Shown: positions 1 through 10,491 of the stretch, one piece after another
Layout of the letters: every line of letters starts with the position of its first letter
Position numbering within the stretch: the stretch's first letter is position 1
Source of the DNA: Strigamia acuminata
Lineage: Eukaryota; Arthropoda; Chilopoda; Geophilomorpha; Linotaeniidae
DNA length: 64,000 bases
Reading direction: 5' to 3'
Assembly (NCBI GenBank): GCA_949358305.1
Contig: OX442314.1
Coordinates: 45,826,581-45,890,580, forward strand
Position numbers and translations under genes: made by a program
The notes under the pieces: model-generated
The model's input: only the letters and a program-made list of their open reading frames with translations
The model's database searches: none
What the model was told of the DNA's origin: nothing

Positions 1-203
1 TCGTAGCACACAGAATTCCGTAGCTTATCTCGGTTAGGTTGTTGTTAGTCTTAACAACGTCTTGTTTAAACCGATTTATCTCTCTTAAATGGCTAATAAA
101 TCAGCCAAAAGTAGAATCGTCACAAAGATTTGATTTGATTTTATCCAATTCCTTAGACTTCATATCACATTTTATTTATTTCGTCTTATAATAGAATTCT
201 GGC
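1..203. other. AT-rich flank, no gene seen
   Basis: Positions 124-203 match 13,086-13,168 closely and are the 3' flank of the histidine-rich gene on the minus strand. Before that I see only AT-rich sequence with no convincing ORF, RNA gene or repeat. Confidence 0.5.
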
Positions 204-1755
204 CTAACCCCTGCCATCCATCGTCCAGCCCGGCCCGGAGTGAAACCCTTCCCTCTCTGCTTGACTCCGCGGTGTCGAGTCATCCCAGTGGTATTCTCTT
301 AATTCTTCTGAAGAATTGTCATTTTTAATTATATTTGCATTGAAACAGACACTTAAAATTTGCAGTTGCTTGTTATACCTCCTTTGTTCTCATTATGTTG
401 GTTTGCTGAGGTGTGGTGTCCATGATGGTGTCGGTCATGATGATGGTGTTTTTCTACATTTTGTGAAAAGTCAAGTAGGAATTGAGATGTTAATTTTAGG
501 TGGAATTTACATAAGTGCAATTTACATAAGTGCATTCAAAAGAACAATTTATTTCCTTGAATTTAATGTTTTTTATTAAATACCGTAAATCTGTTTTGGC
601 TTCACGTTTTTACATTTTAACATTAAGTAGGACAATTATCCAAAAAATTTAACAAAATTTAACATAATAAATTGTTACCAGCTGCCCCCGCGCGCTGATC
701 ACTCGCCTGCAGCGCAATGCACTTGGTAGCTGTGACACGCGGTCTGATTAGGGATGGCTAATGCAGCCATCGCATTGGGAAATGCACTTTGAGACACCCA
801 TCATACCCCTAGACAACAATAAAGCTAATAACCAAAACTATCTTTTGTCTCTCGTGTATTTCATGGTTTATTTCATCGTGTGTGTTGTGTCCGTCCGTCC
901 GTCCAAACACTCACAACATACATGATTTGTAGAACTAATACCTGAGAATGGCAATATTCACTTGTGTACGATAAAAACTCGTAGACTTGTGGGTTTTCAT
1001 GTGTAAAAAAAGGAATTTCGTGTTTGAATTTGGCCTTAATATATCAGGTGCAGCTGCAGACTGTAGCTAGCTACTACGGTAACAGCATTTTAAAACGTTA
1101 GTTTTCTGCATAAGTTTTCAGCATTCCGAAAGCGACATACCGTACCGCCCCGTTTAAACGCCCGGGTTCAAAAAAGCGCCGGCCCCGTTTTAGCGCCGGG
1201 AAGTCATTGGTGGTTCACTGAATTGGCGCCGGCCCCGAATAAGCGCCGGGTCTCCAAAAATCACCGATTTTTTGTGAAAAATCGGTGATTTTTGCCGAAA
1301 AATCGCCATTTTTTGCGAAAAAACAGGCGAATTTTCGGTTATGCGCCGGGTTCAAATTAGCGCCGGGCTTCAAATTGGCGCCGGGGAAGCGGCTAAAAAA
1401 AAAATTAAACGCCCGGGCGTTTATACGGGGCGGTACGGTATTTCATAATTTGTTATACTTGTAATCAAATTTCATAAATAATTTGTAAAACCTTATTTTT
1501 TTTAAATTTATTAGTTGTTTGTTATGTTTTCCGATTATTTTATGTACGTACGGCCGTCCATTCTGCCTGCTGTACCATCAGTAGAAACGTGCGAACGTAG
1601 AAATGGTGCGAATTGACTCTGGAAAGAATAATTAAAAATAATTAAATAAATTAGATTTTAAAAAAAGGTAGGAAGTAACAGCTATTAGCCATTACTTTTG
1701 ACAAAATGACAATTGAAAGGATCAGAAAAATTGATATTTGAATATTTGCAAACAT
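204..1755 (-). CDS. Histidine-rich small secreted protein, paralogue A (lacks exon 4)
   Basis: Predicted minus-strand gene: exons 1755-1696, 1618-1552, 453-379 and 307-204, about 101 aa. Exon 1 encodes a signal peptide starting MFANIQISIF and ends at AAA|GTAATG. Exon 2 starts after ttccag (SQFAPFLRS) and ends in phase 1. Exon 3 carries HHHHDRHHHGHH. All phases agree (60+67+75+104 = 306 nt). Compared with paralogues B and C, exon 4 and its flanking introns are deleted; exon 3 can splice to a new acceptor (ttcttcag at 308) that restores frame into the last exon, ending GWTMDGRG-stop. Intron 2 is expanded by a dispersed repeat and a TA-target MITE. I do not recognise the family. The His clusters suggest metal binding, which is inference. 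Confidence 0.55.
677..900. repeat. Dispersed repeat beginning ACCAGCTGCCC (copy 1)
   Basis: This stretch is almost identical to 8109-8340, including the CTGATTAGGGATGGCTAA-type core and a tail with GTCCGTCCG. Shorter relatives starting ACCAGCTGCCC occur at 9119, 16043 and 32683, the last inside the receptor kinase gene, so it is a mobile or retroposed family rather than only part of the local duplication. It lies in intron 2 of histidine-rich gene A. No tRNA-like A/B box was evident and the class is unknown. A partly diverged relative of its right half is at 44,515-44,665 in reverse orientation. Confidence 0.6.
1075..1081. other. Putative transposon excision footprint TA-CGG-TA
   Basis: The paralogous copy at about 8510 reads ctacta|acagc, whereas here the same site reads ctacTACGGTAacagc. 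The extra CGG plus duplicated TA equals the last three bases of the nearby TA-target MITE plus its target duplication, as left by Tc1/mariner-type excision. Confidence 0.45.
1140..1438. mobile_element. TA-target MITE with long TIRs and internal hairpin
   Basis: 299-bp insertion flanked by TA on both sides. The duplicated copy at about 8575 has the uninterrupted empty site (agcgacataTTTCAT), so both insertion and 2-bp target duplication are seen directly. Termini are inverted: it starts CCGTACCGCCCCGT and ends ACGGGGCGGTACGG. The interior repeats gcgccggg and contains a perfect 16-bp stem (1256-1271 with 1277-1292). TA target and TIR suggest a Tc1/mariner-superfamily MITE; no transposase is present. 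Confidence 0.8.
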
Positions 1756-2499
1756 CCTGATGGAACACACTACACTACTAACTTTAAGTTAATGATCGTT
1801 TGTTATATTGGCTATACTAGAATTATCTAATTTTAATTTGAATATACATTGCACATAAAAATAATACATACTGGTAGTTTGAAGCCGGTAATTTTTAATA
1901 GCACTTAAAGGTCAAGTGCACTGACTGGGCTTAAATCCTGTCCTATCATGGCAACCCCAAGTTCCATATCCAACAGAATTAAAATATATTTAGATTGAAA
2001 TGTTTACTATTACCACCTTAAAGGAAATTATCCAGAAACTCCGAAAAAAATTATAAATATTTTGATGATAAAAAGCCAGGGTAATGTTAATGCCATCCCG
2101 ACATGGCATTCAAGCTTAGAACAAAATCTTTCTTCTGAGATTTAGATAGAAATAGACTTCGGGTCTTACTTAATACACACGGTAAGTTTTATTCAAAGAA
2201 ATTGGTTTTCTTTAATCTCAGTAATATATCCTTGATTGACTCAACAGTTTTGCTGCGATCCAGGTTTATTATACAAAAATAACGCAGATAGAATGCCGTT
2301 TATAGGACTTAAATCTAAAAATGGCTAAAATGTCTAAGGGAATTAAATGAATACAAATTGGTTAAATATGAAATAGAACAGGATTAATGATATTGTTAAG
2401 TTAGGTAAATAAAAATAATAATATTTCTTTAGTTGTGATAACATCTTTTATTCACATAAAACATCGAGACCACCACACTTTCGGCTTAATCCTGTCATC
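1756..2499. other. Intergenic, 5' flank of gene A and 3' flank of gene B
   Basis: Positions 1756-1915 are homologous to the 5' flanks of the other two histidine-rich genes (8884-9050, 14623-14760), including conserved ATATAGCC/AATATA motifs that may hold the minus-strand core promoter. From about 1916 homology stops; 1916-2460 is unassigned AT-rich DNA without a supported gene. Confidence 0.45.
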
Positions 2500-5400
2500 T
2501 CATAATTCTTCTGACGAACTATCCAAATTATTCAATGATTTGAAAAGAAAAAAAAATTAAATCCAATCACATTGAGTAAATACAATAGGTGATAATACCT
2601 GTGTTCGTCAGGCATAGGAGAATACTTCGTTTGAAGTTGCTGTGCCGACTTTGTAACTGATGGAATAGTATCCAGAAAAGGTTTCAAGAAAATGTATGCA
2701 GCATTGATAATTTCATCTTCGCTAATGTTTTCTAAGAGATTGTCTAGTTTATCAACCCAGTATCCTTCTGTTTCAGGTTTTCTGCCACCAAAACTTCCTA
2801 TATGTCCAAAATTGCGTGAAAAGTTGTCATTTTTAATTATATTTGCATTGAAACAGCCACTTAAAATTTGCAGTTGCTTGTTATACCTCCTTTGTTTTCA
2901 TTATGTTGGTTTGCTGAGGTGTGGTGTCCATGATGGTGTCGGTCATGCTGATGGTGTTTTTCTACATTTTGTAAAAAGTCAAGCAGGAATTGAGATGTTA
3001 ATTTTAGGTGGAATTTACATAAGTGCAATTTACATACATTCAAAAGAACAATTTATTTCTTTGAATTTAATGTTTTTATTAAATACTGTAAAGTAAATCT
3101 GTTTTGGCTTCACGTTTTTTAAATTTTAACAATAAGTAGGACAATTATTCAAAAAATTTAACAACGTATTTCTTTAATTTATAAAAAAAAACAAAAAAAT
3201 GGTTACCAGTATGAAAACCGAGGGTTTTACTCATGTATTGTTTTATTGTTGTTCAATTTGTCATTTTATTACCATTTAATTCATGCAAGTTCAATTTTAA
3301 CATTTTGTCATTTTGTATTTTATCTGGTGTTTATTATTTGCATTTATCTCCACTTTAAACTTCACCTATTTACTTAATTATAATTCCCACCTTCTCACCC
3401 TATAACTTCACTTCTTAAACTTCCACTTGACCTTTCTTGGAACCAGCTAATTGAGGTCAATTAATTCCGCTCTCCAATCAGAGAGCTCCACATACCCTTT
3501 TCCCCCCTTTTCTCTAGTCTAAGAATAAAATCACCAGTGTTCTTTTTAACAACTCAAAAGAAGGTCTCCTTTTATTTTTCATCTACACATTTACATTTCA
3601 AACCAAGGACTTTTAGTCAAAATTAAGAGTGTGATTTCACATTTTGGTGCCGAAACCCGGGAAACCTTCGAATCTACATCTACATCTACAGCTAGAATCA
3701 TCTAAAACTACCTAAAATGGTGAGAAATTACGATTTTAAGAAGAAGTTTTTTGCGGCGGCCATTACAGTCACGGAAACGCTAATCAACACGGCGACCACC
3801 GCGCTGACCGGCAACGCCGCCATCTTGAAGGACACTTTGGAAATATGGATCGACCAATTGGATTCAAAACAAAATCGTGCAGCAAAAGCGTTCGAAATAG
3901 CTTTAGAAAGCTCAAAAACGGACGCAGATGTTAGCTCACTCACCGAGGAAATGGACGCTTTGGACGATCGAGTGCTGGTGTTGAAAGCGGCTATAAAAAG
4001 GTATTCAAATCAATTATACCCAATTGTTATTTTGCCGCCAGTTGTGAACAATGCACCCGCGACGAACGGCGCCGCCAAATTCAAAAGAAAGGCACTCGAG
4101 ATTCCAAAATTTGATGGCAAACATCCGGAAATTTGGAGCAGCTTCTGGAAAACGTTTTGTTTGCAAGTGAACGACGACGCCGACCTTGACGATACGCATA
4201 AATTCCTTCATCTGCGAGCGCATCTGACAGACGAGGCGTTGGAGGACATAAAAGGATTGGAAATCACCAACGCAAATTTCTTGATTGCAACAGAACGGCT
4301 AAAGAAAAAATATGGCAATCCGGTAGTATTAGAGAACAGATATTTAAACAATCTACTTTGCTTGCCACAAGTGCGTGACGAGAGTGACAGTGAAGGGCTG
4401 CAGCGTTTACATCGTCATGTTGAAATCAACATCGAAAATTTGAACAATATGGGGGTAAAACTAATCGAAATACAGAAAACATTATTTCCAGTGCTAGCAT
4501 CAACACTCCCCCGCAGTCTAATTCGAGAATATGACCGAGAGAACGATGGCGATCGATCTGTTCCAAAACTGATGGCATGGCTACAAAATTTCATAGCCAA
4601 GGAAGCGAAATACGACATGATGCGAAAGAAACCAGACGTCCCTCAAACCAAATCTCAACCTCAACAAACCAAACATTCAAATAAAGAAGAGAAAAGAAAA
4701 TGGGATCGAAAAGACAAAAAACACCATCCAAGTTCCGCATCAACAATGTCCGTAATAATTGATAAATGTCAGTTTTGCAGCTCAAAGGAACACATCCGTC
4801 GTCTGTGCCCTCTCACCGCAGATCAAAGAAGGGAGAAAATAAAATTCAAGGGAATTTGCATGCGCTGCTTGGGCAAAGTGGCGCACAAGACGGAAGAATG
4901 TCGCACCAACATGAAGTGCTTCAAATGTGAGGGCGCGCACCACACGCAGGTCTGCAACACCCCAAAAACTGCAATCACCAAAGAGGCCACCATCAAGGAG
5001 ATCCACAGCAACGCCGTGGTAAAAACTAATCACGAACAATTCGAATTTTTGATGGTTGTCATGGCAAAATTGAGTGGTGACAAACTCCACACCTCCAGCG
5101 TCTGTTACATCGATGGCGGAGCCCAAAGAACGTTTATCCGATCGGACGTGGCCAGAAAACTCAAACTAAAGAAATTGGGTACTGAAAAAATTAACCTTTC
5201 TGTTTTTGGCAAAGATCCACAGTCCGTGACGTGCAACCGGGTCCAACTAACGATCCAACCAGCAAATGGAGCGAGTCCAGCCATTTCCATCGATGCCATA
5301 GAAATTCCTCAAGTCACAACAACTCCAACTGAGGTCCCAGATGAACAGATGAATGCAGAGCTAAAAAAACGAGGGATTCAAGTGCAATGCAGGCAAGCAT

Positions 5401-8400
5401 CTCTTCACTCAAATGAAGTTGACATTTTAATAGGAGTGGACCACTATTGGAAATTAATGACGGGACAGACGGAATATATCGAAGACAACCTAATTGCCGT
5501 GAAAACCAAACTAGGATGGACACTCCATGGACGAACTACTCATGGCAAGCAAGTAATCGCTTCACCAATCCGTATAAATAAAATTAGCGTTGTTCCCTCA
5601 TCGGACGAAATTCTACGCAAATTCTGGGAACTTGAGGCCATCGGGGTGCAACACGAGTCGCTCACATCGCTGGAGGACGCGGAAATTTTGGAAAAATTTG
5701 AAAAATTGATCAAATGGAATGGAAAAAACTATTCAGTCGAACTGCCATGGACTGTCAACCCAAATGAATTACAGGACAATTACCAAATTGCCGAACAAAG
5801 ATTTTTAAACCTGCTTAGACGTTTCAGAAAGCAACCGAATTTATTTCTGGAATACAAAAAGGTGATTGACGATCAATTGGCGCAAGGAATCGTAGAAGAA
5901 ATACCACCAGATGCCAGCGAGGGACCAGTTTATTACATGCCCCACCAACCCGTAATTAAAGACGAGAGACTGACAACAAAACTTCAAATTGTTTTTGACG
6001 CCTCGTCGCACAAGAAGGGACAACTGTCCCTAAATGACTGCTTGTCGAAGGGAACCAACCTGTTGCCATCTCTAATTTTCATTTTATTAAATTTTCGTTC
6101 CAGAAGAATAGCAATAATGTCGGACATCGTGAAAGCATTCCACATGATTGAAATTGCCCTCAGAGACCGAGACGCAACAAGGTTTTTGTGGGTGGACGAA
6201 AATTGGGACAGAATAGGCCGCGCCATCATCAAAATTCTACGACAAACGCGCGTATTATTTGGAGCGACCCCAAGTCCATTTTTGCTGAGCGCGACGATCA
6301 AGCACCACCTCAAAAAATACATGGCAGATTTTCCAGAGACATGCGACCTGATAAACAAGTTTCTCTACATGGACGATTTTATTTCGTCACTGGACAATGA
6401 CGAACAGGCTTTGAGAGTGTTTCACGAATCCCGCGCAATTTTTTCAACAGCTAGCATGGAGCTGGTGAAGTGGCAAACCAACTCACCCGAGTTGCGAGAC
6501 AAATTCCGAAGCAAAATCCCCGGTGATGCTGACAAAACAAACGATTGCCTCACCACGGTGTTAGGATTGCAATGGAACCCACAAACCGAGGAATTAAGCT
6601 TGGCCATCGACGACTCCGTAAACACACCAAAGAAACTGACCAAACGAGAAGTGATACGAGCCACAGCCCAAATATTCGACCCGCTGGGATTCATTGGACC
6701 ATTCACCATCACAGCAAAAATTTTCTTTCAGTCCCTTTGGCTTCGAAACTTGCCGTGGGACGAAGAATTGATCGAGGAACTGCGCCAAATCTGGAAAAAA
6801 TGGGCCGACCAAATACCAACTTTGAGGCAATTCAAAATTCCACGATGCCTGGAAGTGGAAGGCCAAGAAAAATCAGAACTACACGTGTTCTGCGACGCCA
6901 GCCCCAGAGCATACGGCGCAGTCGCCTATTTCCGACGGCGAAGAGAAGATTTAACAAATGTATTTTTTATTTTCTTTCGATCTAGAGTCGCCCCAGTTAG
7001 GCAACAAAGGCATAAAATGGACATTTATTGTGGAGTATGCACCGTGGCAAGGGGGATTCTGGGAGCGGATGGTTAAAACCGTCAAAGCCAGTTTAAAAAA
7101 AGTTATTGGATCGGCTTCCCTCAATTTCTTCCAATTAAATACACTCCTCACCCAAGTCGAAGCCGTCATCAATCGAAGACCAATGACTTACGTGTATGAT
7201 TCGCCCAACGAGCCCGAAGCACTCACCCCAGCGCACTTTTTAACTGGAGAAAAAATCACCTCGCTTCCGGACGCCAGTTATTTGACCGACTCAGAGCCGA
7301 CTCAGGAGAAGTTTGTAAAGCAGTGGCGTTATCGACAAAAAACTCTTTTCTCGTTTTGGACACGGTGGTGTAAAGAATACCTCACCGACTTGAAAACCCA
7401 ATTTGGCAAAGAGTTGAATGACGTCGTCATTGTGGAAGAACAATTCAAACCACGCCTCCAATGGAAGATGGGTCGCGTTACGGAGGTTCGAGAGGGAAGA
7501 GATGGAAAAATTCGTTCTTGCGAATTAGTTCTCGCTGACGGAACCAAGTTGAGGCGCCCCATCCAGCGTCTCGTGAACTTGGAAATACAACCTTCAGTTG
7601 CGGGGGCAGTATGAAAACCGAGGGTTTTACTCATGTATGTATTGTTTTATTGTTGTTCAATTTGTCATTTTATTACCATTTAATTCATGCAAGTTCAATT
7701 TTAACATTTTGTCATTTTGTATTTTATCTGGTGTTTATTATTTGCATTTATCTCCACTTTAAACTTCACCTATTTACTTAATTATAATCCCCACCTTCTC
7801 ACCCTATAACTTCACTTCTTAAACTTCCACTTGACCTTTCTTGGAACCAGCTAATTGAGGTCAATTAATTCCGCTCTCCAATCAGAGGGCTCCACATACC
7901 CTTTCCCCCCCTTTTCTCTAGTCTAAGAATAAAATCACCAGTGTTCTTTTTAACAACTCAAAAGAAGGTCTCCTTTTATTTTTCATCTACACATTTACAT
8001 TTCAAACCAAGGACTTTTAGTCAAAATTAAGAGTGTGATTTCACAACCAGTATGGAGTGGGAGGAGCACAAACCACCTCAAAAATACAGATAAACATAAC
8101 AAATTGTTACCAGCTGCCCCTGCGCGCTGATTACTCGCCTGCAGCGCAATGCACTTGGTAGCTGTGACGCTGGGTCTGATTAGGGATGGCTAAAGCAGCC
8201 ATCGCATTGGGAAATGCACTTTGAGACACCCATCATACCCCTAGACAACAATAAAGCTAATAACCAAAACTATCTTGTCTCTCTTGTGTATGTCATGGTT
8301 TATTTCATCGTGTGTGTTGCGTCTGTCCGTCCGAAACCGAACACTCACAAAATACATAATTTGTAGAACTAATGCCTGAAAATGGCAATATTCACTTGTG

Positions 8401-8883
8401 TGCGATAAAAAATCGTAGACTTGTGGGTTTTCATGTGTAAAAAATGGAATTTCGTGTTTGAATTTAGCCTTAATATATCAAGTGCAGCTGCAGACTGTAG
8501 CTAGCTACTAACAGCATTTTAAAACTTTAGTTTTCTGCATAAGTTTTCAGCATTCCGAAAGCGACATATTTCATCATTTATTATAATCAAATTTCATAAA
8601 TAATTTGTGAAACCTTATTTTTTTTAAAATTTATTAGTTGTTTGTTATGCGCTCCGATTATTTTATGTACTTACGGCCGTCCGTTCTGCCTGCCTTATTA
8701 CCATCAGTAAAAAAGCCCGAACGTAGAAATGGTGCGAATTGACTCTGGAAAGAATAAATAAAAATAATTAAATGAATTAGATTTAAAAAAAAAAGATAGT
8801 AAGTAACAGCTATTAGCCATTACTTTTGACAAAATGACAATTAAAAAAATCAGAAAAATTGATATTTGAATATTTGCAAACAT
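2500..8883 (-). CDS. Histidine-rich small secreted protein, paralogue B (BEL element in intron 2)
   Basis: Minus-strand exons 8883-8824, 8744-8675, 2961-2887, 2797-2599 and 2518-2500, about 140 aa, total 423 nt with every phase consistent. Exon 1 is the signal peptide (MFANIQISIF), exon 2 SQFAPFLRSGFFTDG, exon 3 KHHQHDRHHHGHH, exon 4 SFGGRKPETEGYWVDKLD followed by an acidic amphipathic stretch (ENISEDEIINAAYIFLK). The usual last-exon acceptor is mutated (gaatag to gaataa); the next AG keeps frame for SSEEL and then stops, so the C-terminus is shortened. Intron 2 (5.7 kb) contains a whole BEL/Pao element in antisense orientation. Whether it is still expressed is unknown. No known family was recognised. 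Confidence 0.55.
3210..3641 (+). repeat. 5' LTR of BEL/Pao element
   Basis: Starts TATGAAAACCGAGGG and ends GTGATTTCACA, matching 7610-8045. AATAAAA at about 3523 could serve as poly(A) signal. Confidence 0.9.
3645..3662 (+). other. Primer-binding site, tRNA-Phe type
   Basis: TGGTGCCGAAACCCGGGA lies three bases after the 5' LTR and is the exact complement of the 3' end expected for animal tRNA-Phe (acceptor strand TTTCGGC-A-CCA). The tRNA match is from recall of the conserved tRNA-Phe sequence. Confidence 0.7.
3717..7076 (+). CDS. BEL/Pao gag-pol polyprotein, C-terminally truncated
   Basis: 1119-aa ORF, versus roughly 1700-1800 aa for complete BEL polyproteins. In order: DUF1759-like gag (FDGKHPEIWSSFWKTF near residue 135), three zinc knuckles from residue about 351 (CQFC..C, CMRC..C, CFKC..C), aspartic protease with D466 in YIDGGAQRTF (DGG instead of the commoner DSG), and reverse transcriptase with DIVKAF and YMDD at 884-887. 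RNase H is reached only at its first motif (CDAS, D1060). After about residue 1075 the frame runs into unrelated residues, because an internal deletion joins RNase H out of frame to late integrase. The encoded enzyme set is therefore incomplete. Confidence 0.9.
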   Translation: MVRNYDFKKKFFAAAITVTETLINTATTALTGNAAILKDTLEIWIDQLDSKQNRAAKAFEIALESSKTDADVSSLTEEMDALDDRVLVLKAAIKRYSNQLYPIVILPPVVNNAPATNGAAKFKRKALEIPKFDGKHPEIWSSFWKTFCLQVNDDADLDDTHKFLHLRAHLTDEALEDIKGLEITNANFLIATERLKKKYGNPVVLENRYLNNLLCLPQVRDESDSEGLQRLHRHVEINIENLNNMGVKLIEIQKTLFPVLASTLPRSLIREYDRENDGDRSVPKLMAWLQNFIAKEAKYDMMRKKPDVPQTKSQPQQTKHSNKEEKRKWDRKDKKHHPSSASTMSVIIDKCQFCSSKEHIRRLCPLTADQRREKIKFKGICMRCLGKVAHKTEECRTNMKCFKCEGAHHTQVCNTPKTAITKEATIKEIHSNAVVKTNHEQFEFLMVVMAKLSGDKLHTSSVCYIDGGAQRTFIRSDVARKLKLKKLGTEKINLSVFGKDPQSVTCNRVQLTIQPANGASPAISIDAIEIPQVTTTPTEVPDEQMNAELKKRGIQVQCRQASLHSNEVDILIGVDHYWKLMTGQTEYIEDNLIAVKTKLGWTLHGRTTHGKQVIASPIRINKISVVPSSDEILRKFWELEAIGVQHESLTSLEDAEILEKFEKLIKWNGKNYSVELPWTVNPNELQDNYQIAEQRFLNLLRRFRKQPNLFLEYKKVIDDQLAQGIVEEIPPDASEGPVYYMPHQPVIKDERLTTKLQIVFDASSHKKGQLSLNDCLSKGTNLLPSLIFILLNFRSRRIAIMSDIVKAFHMIEIALRDRDATRFLWVDENWDRIGRAIIKILRQTRVLFGATPSPFLLSATIKHHLKKYMADFPETCDLINKFLYMDDFISSLDNDEQALRVFHESRAIFSTASMELVKWQTNSPELRDKFRSKIPGDADKTNDCLTTVLGLQWNPQTEELSLAIDDSVNTPKKLTKREVIRATAQIFDPLGFIGPFTITAKIFFQSLWLRNLPWDEELIEELRQIWKKWADQIPTLRQFKIPRCLEVEGQEKSELHVFCDASPRAYGAVAYFRRRREDLTNVFFIFFRSRVAPVRQQRHKMDIYCGVCTVARGILGADG
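6981..7614 (+). pseudogene. BEL/Pao integrase C-terminal fragment
   Basis: In the +1 frame relative to the preceding ORF, translation gives GIKWTFIVEYAPWQGGFWER and a C-terminal domain ending near RRPIQRLVNLEI, typical of the last third of BEL integrase. The HHCC zinc finger and the first two catalytic acidic residues are missing, and the piece is out of frame with gag-pol. It documents the 3' edge of the deletion at about 6950-6985. Confidence 0.85.
7610..8045 (+). repeat. 3' LTR of BEL/Pao element
   Basis: Same sequence as 3210-3641 with an extra TGTA near the start and a few substitutions. The purine-rich CGGGGGCAG just upstream is the probable polypurine tract. Confidence 0.9.
8109..8340. 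repeat. Dispersed repeat beginning ACCAGCTGCCC (copy 2)
   Basis: Near-identical to 677-900, in the corresponding intron 2 of histidine-rich gene B. Gene C lacks it (its intron 2 is only about 114 bp), so the insertion predates the A/B split or was shared by conversion. Confidence 0.6.
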
Positions 8884-9118
8884 CCTGGTGGTTCACACTA
8901 TAAGTATAAGGTATAACTATAAGTTAATGATCGTTTGTTATATAGGCTATATTGTCTAATTGTAATTTGAATATACATTGCACATAAAAATAATACATAC
9001 CGGTTCTTTGAAGCCGGTAATTTTTACAGCACTTAATTAGTATTTTTGATAGCTTGTGTAAAGGCTCAACTCGGGAATATTATTACAGTTTACATAAACA
9101 AAAGTCTATTGTCTTGTG
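8884..9118. promoter_or_regulatory. 5' flank of histidine-rich gene B
   Basis: Conserved with 14,623-14,760 and 1756-1900. This flank and the block starting at 9119 separate two divergently oriented genes (gene B minus, signal-exon gene plus). Candidate motifs on the minus strand include TATAGCC and AATATAC. No transcription start can be fixed. Confidence 0.35.
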
Positions 9119-9480
9119 ACCAGCTGCCCCTCCGTGCTGATCACTCGCCTGCGCGCCTGTTGCGGTTCCCCACAACCAGGTGAAGCTGTGCAATCGGGCC
9201 CCAGAAGTGACCCTTCCGGAAGTGGGTGGCCCTTGTAGCGGAAGTTAGAGTTGTTCCTTCAGCCAGCATGGTAAACGGTAGCATTCCGACCGTCTCTCCA
9301 AGACTGACTGTGATGGCGACCTGGTTGTCCACAGATTGACCTCTTGCGGAATCCTCTGTTCCTATTGGCTGCAATAGAAATGCCTATGGTTTAGAAGCTG
9401 CTGAGAATCATTTGATAATGTTGCCGGTGCCAACTGGTGTCAGTTGGCAACACAACTTCTACAGTTGCCAAACCGTTGCA
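9119..9480. repeat. ACCAGCTGCCC repeat and upstream duplicated block
   Basis: Matches 16,043-16,420 almost base for base. It contains the TTCCTATTGGCTGCAATAG and CCAACTGGTGTCAGTTGG motifs, pieces of which also appear in the introns at 17,520-17,620 and 22,740-22,960 and at 32,683-32,880. ORFs read here on the minus strand occur because the repeat is GC-rich and are not supported as genes. Confidence 0.5.
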
Positions 9481-9980
9481 TGTTTTGTTCAAGGAAGATG
9501 ATTAAATATTTTTCCAGAAACACTCATTCATTAAATGACCTAGTTTGCAGATTTTTCCTGATCTGTTGTTTAGTGTAAAACATCCATAAATGCAACAATT
9601 GTTTGAAAAAAAATTGTGGGCTATTTATATAGAAGGAAAGGTAAAAAATTTTAAAATTCTATACAATTTAGAAAACGAAGTTTCTATTGACAAAAGAAAT
9701 GCTTTGATTGTAATTACAGGTCTATTGATAAATAAAAGTGTCCTGAGAGACATTCTCTGCGTATAATTTACAAAAGAGTTTTCTCAAGCTAGTTTATGAC
9801 GGTTAAAAATGAATTAGAATATATTAGTTTCCTTTCCTCTGTGTTGCAGTGATGTAAATGAATTGTATCAAAGCGGAATTAATCTGCAACTAATGAATTA
9901 CAAGACACTCAACTTGCAGACGTTACCTGTAAGAAATGCACATCTTCTGGTCGCCATGAAAGTGTCATCATTTTTTATTA

Positions 9981-10224
9981 TTAAAAAAGAAAACATTTAA
10001 CTTAAGATGACTAAGATAAGTTCGATAGTACAATTTTGATGGTGCTCTACAACTTTGTAAATGGAAATTTTGCTGTATCTTGAACGGTTTAAAAGTTAGC
10101 AAGTGAATGACCTTGAAAATGACCTTCACCCAACTTCCTATACGGTCGCTTCATCAAAGTTGGCCTAGATGCAATTGCTCAGGAAATACTTGGAGGGAAC
10201 AATACTTTTAGAACACCCTGTATA
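9981..10224. mobile_element. Half-copy of CAGGGTG-ended inverted-repeat family
   Basis: Absent from the paralogous segment at about 17,045, where ttattatt joins directly to ataattacatac. The inserted DNA matches one arm of the element at 14,779-16,018 and ends ACACCCTGTATA. Confidence 0.65.
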
Positions 10225-10347
10225 ATTACATACTGAATTATCCCGGATAAAGTTGAGTAATAAGATCTGAGGAATGGTCGTCCTGCTAACAAAATTTTTA
10301 TAAAAATTTAAAAAAAAAAATTAATTCGAGCAATTAAGACTAAAAGG

Positions 10348-10355
10348 TATAAAAA
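10348..10355 (+). promoter_or_regulatory. TATA box of signal-exon gene 1
   Basis: GGTATAAAAAGAGAGC, identical to the TATA regions at 17,178 and 22,271. About 73 bp downstream comes the first splice donor CTCT|GTGAGT, so a short untranslated exon precedes the coding exon; intron 10421-10486. Confidence 0.6.
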
Positions 10356-10491
10356 GAGAGCAAACAGGATGTCGCTGTATCGACCAAAACAAACTTCAGT
10401 TTGTCATCACCGTCTGCTCTGTGAGTTAACAATCTCGTATTTGCTTTCTGCTTCTAATAATTAATTCGCTTTTATTTACTTGTTAGTCCCA

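Larger units (their letters stand above)
3210..8045 (+). mobile_element. BEL/Pao LTR retrotransposon, internally deleted
   Basis: A 4.84-kb element with 5' LTR 3210-3641 and 3' LTR 7610-8045, flanked by the 5-bp target duplication ACCAG (3205-3209 and 8046-8050). LTRs differ by a 4-bp insertion and a few substitutions, so insertion is fairly recent. Internal ORFs give gag, protease and reverse transcriptase, then a deletion removes most of RNase H and the front of integrase. It cannot move on its own protein. It lies in intron 2 of histidine-rich gene B. Confidence 0.92.

Noticed and set aside
316-3096. Plus-strand ORFs at 316-579, 2692-3096, 13950-14168 and 14113-14310 that resemble one another
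   Set aside because: They are antisense shadows of exons 3-4 of the minus-strand histidine-rich genes; splice signals and conserved phases are on the minus strand.
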